From assembly GCA_029210865.1 (NCBI GenBank), contig JARGGE010000049.1, positions 1-11,457 of the forward strand: 11,457 nucleotides of DNA, written 5' to 3'. Of this stretch, positions 5,206 through 11,457 are shown piece after piece. The translations under genes were made by a program, and so were the position numbers. The DNA comes from Trueperaceae bacterium (GTDB lineage: Bacteria > Deinococcota > Deinococci > Deinococcales > Trueperaceae). The notes under the pieces were generated by a model. That model was given only the letters and a program-made list of their open reading frames with translations, was not told the origin of the DNA and did no database searches. Position 1 is the first letter of the stretch. Each line of letters starts with the position of its first letter.

Positions 5206-7161
5206 TTGGCTACCGACTACACCGCCGACAGCATCCGTGTGCTCAAAGGCCTCGAGGGCGTGCGCATGCGCCCCGCCATGTACGTCCAGGGCGGCACCGG
5301 CGTCGACGGGTACCACCAGCTGCTCACCGAGATCATCGACAACGCGATCGACGAGGCGCTCGCCGGGTACGCCAAGTCCGTCGAGATCGTGCTGCACGCG
5401 GATGGGTCGGCGTCGGTCAGCGACGACGGCCGCGGCATCCCCGTCGGCACCATGAAGGACAGCGGCCGCCCCGCGGTCGAGGTGATCTTCACCGAGCTGC
5501 ATGCGGGCGGCAAGTTCGATTCGAACGCGTACAAGGTCTCGGGCGGCCTGCATGGCGTCGGCTCGTCGGTGGTCAACGCGCTCTCGACCTTCCTCGAGGC
5601 GGACGTCTTCCAGGAGGGGCGCCACCACCGGATCCGCTTCGACTACGGCGAGGTCACCTTCCCGGTTCAGGACGTGGGGCCGGCCCCGGCGGGGCGCGAG
5701 GGCTCCACGGTGACCTTCCGGCCCGACCCCGCCATCTTCAAGGAGGTCGAGGGCTTCGAGTACGCGCGCGTGCGGCGGCGGTTGCGCGACCTCGCCTTCC
5801 TCACCGGCGGCGTGCGCATCCTCCTCGAGGACCGGCGCCAACCCGAGGTCAAGCGCGAGGTGTTCCACGAGGAGGGGGGCGTAGCCGCGTACGCGGCCTA
5901 CCTCGCGCGCGAGGACAAGCGCCTGTACGACGAACCGCTGCGGATCCAGCAGGTGGCCGTCGTGGAGAAGGACGGGAAGGCGGAGGAGATCGAGGTCGAG
6001 GTCGGGCTGATCCACACCTCCGGCTACAGCCAGACCATCCTCGCGTACGCGAACATGATCACCAACCGCGACGGAGGCACCCACCTCACCGGCTTCAAGA
6101 CCGCCTTCACGCGCGTGCTGAACACGTACGCGAAGAACAAGGGGCTCCTCAAGAAGGGCGACGCCGCGCCCACCGGCGACGACTACCTCGAGGGCATCTA
6201 CGCGGTCATCTCGGTCAAGCTCTCGGACCCGCAGTTCGAGTCGCAGGCGAAGGTGAAGCTGCTCAACCCCGAGGCCGCCACGGCGGTCGGGCAGGTCGTC
6301 GGCGAGCGCTTCGCCGAGATCCTCGAGGAGCGCCCCAAGGTCGGCAAGGCGATCGTCGAGAAGGCCGCGAGCGCCGCGCGCGCACGCGAGGCCGCCCGCA
6401 AGGCGCGCGACCTGGTGCGGCGCGCGAACCCGCTGGAGAACGACGAGCTCCCCGGCAAGCTCGCCGACTGCCAGTCGCAGGACCCGAGCGTCAGCGAGAT
6501 CTACATCGTCGAGGGCGACTCGGCGGGCGGTTCGGCCAAACAGGGGCGCGAACGGCGCTTCCAGGCGATCCTGCCGCTCCGCGGCAAGATCCTCAACGTC
6601 GAGAAGGCCAACCTCGCCAAGATCCTCAAGAACGCCGAGATCCGCGCGATGGTGGCCGCGATCGGCGCCGGCGTCGAGGGGGCGGGCGACGGCGCGCACT
6701 TCGATCCCGACGCGGTGCGCTACCACCGGATCATCATCATGACGGACGCCGACGTCGACGGCTCGCACATCCGGACGCTGCTCTTGACCTTCTTCTACCG
6801 CTACATGCGCCCGATCATCGACCTCGGCTACCTCTACATCGCGCAGCCGCCGCTCTTCGGCATCCGGCTGCCGCGCCAGAAGGAGCTGACGTACCTGTTC
6901 GACGAGTCCGCGCTGCAGCAGGTGCTCAAGCAGCACAAGGACCGCAAGATCGAGATCCAGCGCTTCAAGGGGCTCGGCGAGATGAACCCCGAGCAGCTCT
7001 GGGAGACGACGATGAACCCGGAGACGCGCGTGCTCAAGCGCGTCACGATCGACGACGTGCTCGAGGCGAGCGAGACCTTCGAGACCCTGATGGGCACCGA
7101 GGTGCCGCCCCGCCGCGAGTTCATCGAGACGAACGCGCACCTGGCGCAGCTCGACCTCTAG
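5206..7161 (+). CDS. gyrB: DNA gyrase subunit B
   Basis: ATPase subunit of gyrase; with GyrA it introduces negative supercoils into DNA. The 651 residues fit the short GyrB form lacking the C-terminal insertion of the 804-residue E. coli protein. The start is TTG, fixed by the AGGAGGG site, and numbering then matches E. coli GyrB through the ATPase domain: E42, N46, D73, DGRG 74-77, GGLHGVG 113-119. TOPRIM residues are E436 in EGDSAGG and D514, D516 and D518 in MTDADVDG; RFKGLGEMNPEQLW lies near the C-terminus. Position 136, Arg in E. coli and a coumarin contact, is Gln here (codon 5611-5613), so reduced novobiocin sensitivity is possible. The N-terminus (RMRPAMYVQGGTG) resembles Deinococcus GyrB. 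The gene has its own promoter and is not linked to gyrA or recF here. ParE is a less likely alternative. Confidence 0.98.
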   Translation: MATDYTADSIRVLKGLEGVRMRPAMYVQGGTGVDGYHQLLTEIIDNAIDEALAGYAKSVEIVLHADGSASVSDDGRGIPVGTMKDSGRPAVEVIFTELHAGGKFDSNAYKVSGGLHGVGSSVVNALSTFLEADVFQEGRHHRIRFDYGEVTFPVQDVGPAPAGREGSTVTFRPDPAIFKEVEGFEYARVRRRLRDLAFLTGGVRILLEDRRQPEVKREVFHEEGGVAAYAAYLAREDKRLYDEPLRIQQVAVVEKDGKAEEIEVEVGLIHTSGYSQTILAYANMITNRDGGTHLTGFKTAFTRVLNTYAKNKGLLKKGDAAPTGDDYLEGIYAVISVKLSDPQFESQAKVKLLNPEAATAVGQVVGERFAEILEERPKVGKAIVEKAASAARAREAARKARDLVRRANPLENDELPGKLADCQSQDPSVSEIYIVEGDSAGGSAKQGRERRFQAILPLRGKILNVEKANLAKILKNAEIRAMVAAIGAGVEGAGDGAHFDPDAVRYHRIIIMTDADVDGSHIRTLLLTFFYRYMRPIIDLGYLYIAQPPLFGIRLPRQKELTYLFDESALQQVLKQHKDRKIEIQRFKGLGEMNPEQLWETTMNPETRVLKRVTIDDVLEASETFETLMGTEVPPRREFIETNAHLAQLDL

Positions 7162-7162
7162 G

Positions 7163-7188
7163 GCGACGCGGCTAGGCTCGCGCGTCGC
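7163..7188. terminator. Hairpin after gyrB
   Basis: GCGACGCG (7163-7170) and CGCGTCGC (7181-7188) are perfect eight-base arms around a ten-base loop, two bases after the gyrB stop. There is no T-run, so it would be a non-canonical terminator or a processing and stability hairpin. Confidence 0.45.
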
Positions 7189-7203
7189 GCGGCAGGTGCG
7201 CCA

Positions 7204-7231
7204 GGGCGGACGGCTCTAGGCCGTCCCGCCC
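7204..7231. terminator. Hairpin at the end of the dehydrogenase gene
   Basis: GGGCGG plus ACGGC (7204-7214) pairs with GCCGT and CCGCCC (7220-7231, C7225 bulged), giving 11 base pairs around a five-base loop that holds the stop codon of the minus-strand gene. It may stop transcription from either side. No T-run is seen. Confidence 0.4.
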
Positions 7232-8202
7232 TCCGCCAGCGCGGCGAGGATCGCGTCCACGCAGCGAGCCGCCATCGCCGCGCGGGTGGCGCGGGTCGCG
7301 GAGCCCTGGTGCGGTGCCAGCGCGACGTTCGGCGCCGCGAGCAGCTCGGCGGGCACCTGCGGCTCGTGCTCGAACACGTCGAGGGCCGCGCCGCCGATCC
7401 GGCCCTCGCGCAGCGCCGCGACCAGTGCGGGCTCGTCGATCAGGGACCCGCGCCCGACGTTCACCACGATGGCGTGGGGCGGCAGCAGGGCGAGGCGGCG
7501 GGCGTCGAGCAGGTGGCGCGTGCTCGGGGTGAGCGGGGCGTGGAGCGAGAGCACGTCGGCGCTGCGAACGAGCGCGTCCAGGTCGGGCTCGAAGCGCGCG
7601 TCGAGCTCGGCCGCCCGCTCGGGGTGCGGGCGCGGGCCGTGGTACGCGACCCGCATGCCGAAGGCGCGGCCGCGGTGCGCCATGGCGGTGCCGATGCGCC
7701 CCAGGCCGACGATGGCGAGGGTCCGGTCGGCGAGGTCGGTGCCGAGCAGCCGCGTCGGCGACCAACCGTCCCACTCGCCGCGCTGGACGAGCGCGTGCCC
7801 TTCGCGCAGCCGCCGCGCGACCGCGAGCAGGAGCGCCCAGCCCTGGTCGGCGGTCGCGTCGGTGAGGACGTCGGGGGTGTTCGCGACGCGCACCCCACGC
7901 GCCGCCGCCGCCTGGAGGTCGACGTGGTCGGTGCCCACCGAGAAGGTGGCGACCACGCGCAGCGACGGCCCGGCGGCGTCGAGCAGCGCCGCGTCGACGC
8001 GGTCGTCGAGCTGCACCCAGAGCGCGGCGGCGCCGGGGGCACGGGCCTGCAGCGCCTCCGGCGCCATCGGCGCGTCGCGGTCGGCCACGTCGAGCTCGAG
8101 GCCCGCGTCGCGCAGCGGCGCCAGCCAGGGCTCGGGCAGCGGCCGGGTGACCACGACCCGGGGCGCGCTCCCTTCCTTCGGCGTGCGGGTCGCCTCCGGC
8201 AT
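7216..8202 (-). CDS. D-isomer-specific 2-hydroxyacid dehydrogenase
   Basis: NAD(P)-dependent oxidoreductase interconverting a 2-hydroxyacid and its 2-oxoacid, 328 aa, cytoplasmic. The sequence is closest in feel to glyoxylate/hydroxypyruvate reductases: VTRPLPEPW at the start of the substrate domain and the NTPDVLTDATAD stretch. The nucleotide site GLGRIG is at residues 166-171. Catalytic residues fit: R251 in VNVGRGSLID, E280 in DVFEHEP (29 residues on, as in E. coli SerA), and H298 in APHQGSAT, where Gln replaces the more common Ile. The ATG at 8200-8202 is chosen, though it lacks a ribosome binding site. An in-frame GTG at 8239-8241 overlaps the pullulanase stop as GTGA and would add 13 residues by translational coupling. 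It follows pullulanase by 35 bases on the same strand, so cotranscription is likely. The exact substrate is not assignable. Confidence 0.92.
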   Translation of the reverse strand: MPEATRTPKEGSAPRVVVTRPLPEPWLAPLRDAGLELDVADRDAPMAPEALQARAPGAAALWVQLDDRVDAALLDAAGPSLRVVATFSVGTDHVDLQAAAARGVRVANTPDVLTDATADQGWALLLAVARRLREGHALVQRGEWDGWSPTRLLGTDLADRTLAIVGLGRIGTAMAHRGRAFGMRVAYHGPRPHPERAAELDARFEPDLDALVRSADVLSLHAPLTPSTRHLLDARRLALLPPHAIVVNVGRGSLIDEPALVAALREGRIGGAALDVFEHEPQVPAELLAAPNVALAPHQGSATRATRAAMAARCVDAILAALAEGGTA

Positions 8203-8221
8203 CCCGGCAGCGCTCGGCGCC

Positions 8222-8235
8222 CCGGCCGCGGCCGG
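8222..8235. repeat. 14-base perfect palindrome in the pullulanase-dehydrogenase gap
   Basis: CCGGCCGCGGCCGG reads the same on both strands and fills much of the 35-base gap between the two genes. It is made only of G and C, so chance is a fair explanation. It might form a small RNA hairpin between the cistrons. Confidence 0.3.
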
Positions 8236-8237
8236 CC

Positions 8238-11457
<3,220 letters not shown>

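Noticed and set aside
4648..7140. 830-residue antisense open frame across gyrB
   Set aside because: Its composition is the mirror of gyrB codon use, with no domain and no start signals.

Overview
The window is a very GC-rich (roughly three quarters G+C by eye), densely packed bacterial chromosome segment with eight protein genes and no tRNA, rRNA, CRISPR array or insertion sequence that I can see. The 651-residue GyrB has a Deinococcus-type N-terminus. Several genes appear leaderless, with a TANNNT box six bases before the start codon, a pattern known from Deinococcus. Together these suggest Deinococcota, perhaps a Truepera-like lineage. This is inference; some Actinobacteria share the leaderless habit.

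Left part (1-2947, plus strand): the C-terminal two thirds of a class II CPD photolyase, a small zinc-ribbon RNHCP-domain protein, and a complete YtcJ-type amidohydrolase. The last two each have their own putative leaderless promoter. A GC-rich inverted repeat separates the amidohydrolase from the convergent short-chain dehydrogenase.

Middle part (2948-7161): the dehydrogenase (minus strand) and proA (plus strand) diverge from a 66-base region in which their -10 boxes seem to overlap. proA ends in a hairpin followed by TTT, and the gyrB promoter starts at once (TTGACC, 18 bases, TACGAT). gyrB has a structured leader of about 128 bases, a strong ribosome binding site and a TTG start. An 11-base palindrome, CGTCCAGGACG, lies about 40 bases upstream of the -10 boxes of both proA and gyrB.

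Right part (7162-11457, minus strand): a type I pullulanase with tandem CBM41 starch-binding domains, running off the right edge at its N-terminus, followed closely by a D-2-hydroxyacid dehydrogenase, possibly cotranscribed. Convergent gyrB and the dehydrogenase are separated by 54 bases holding two GC-rich hairpins.

The genes cover DNA repair, proline synthesis, supercoiling, starch degradation and small-molecule metabolism, and form no single pathway. I see no clear sign of a novel multi-gene system. The most interesting signals are regulatory: the shared palindrome, the leaderless starts, and the gyrB leader with a possible overlapping upstream reading frame. At protein level, Gln replaces the coumarin-contact Arg136 of GyrB, and the dehydrogenase lacks the usual catalytic serine.
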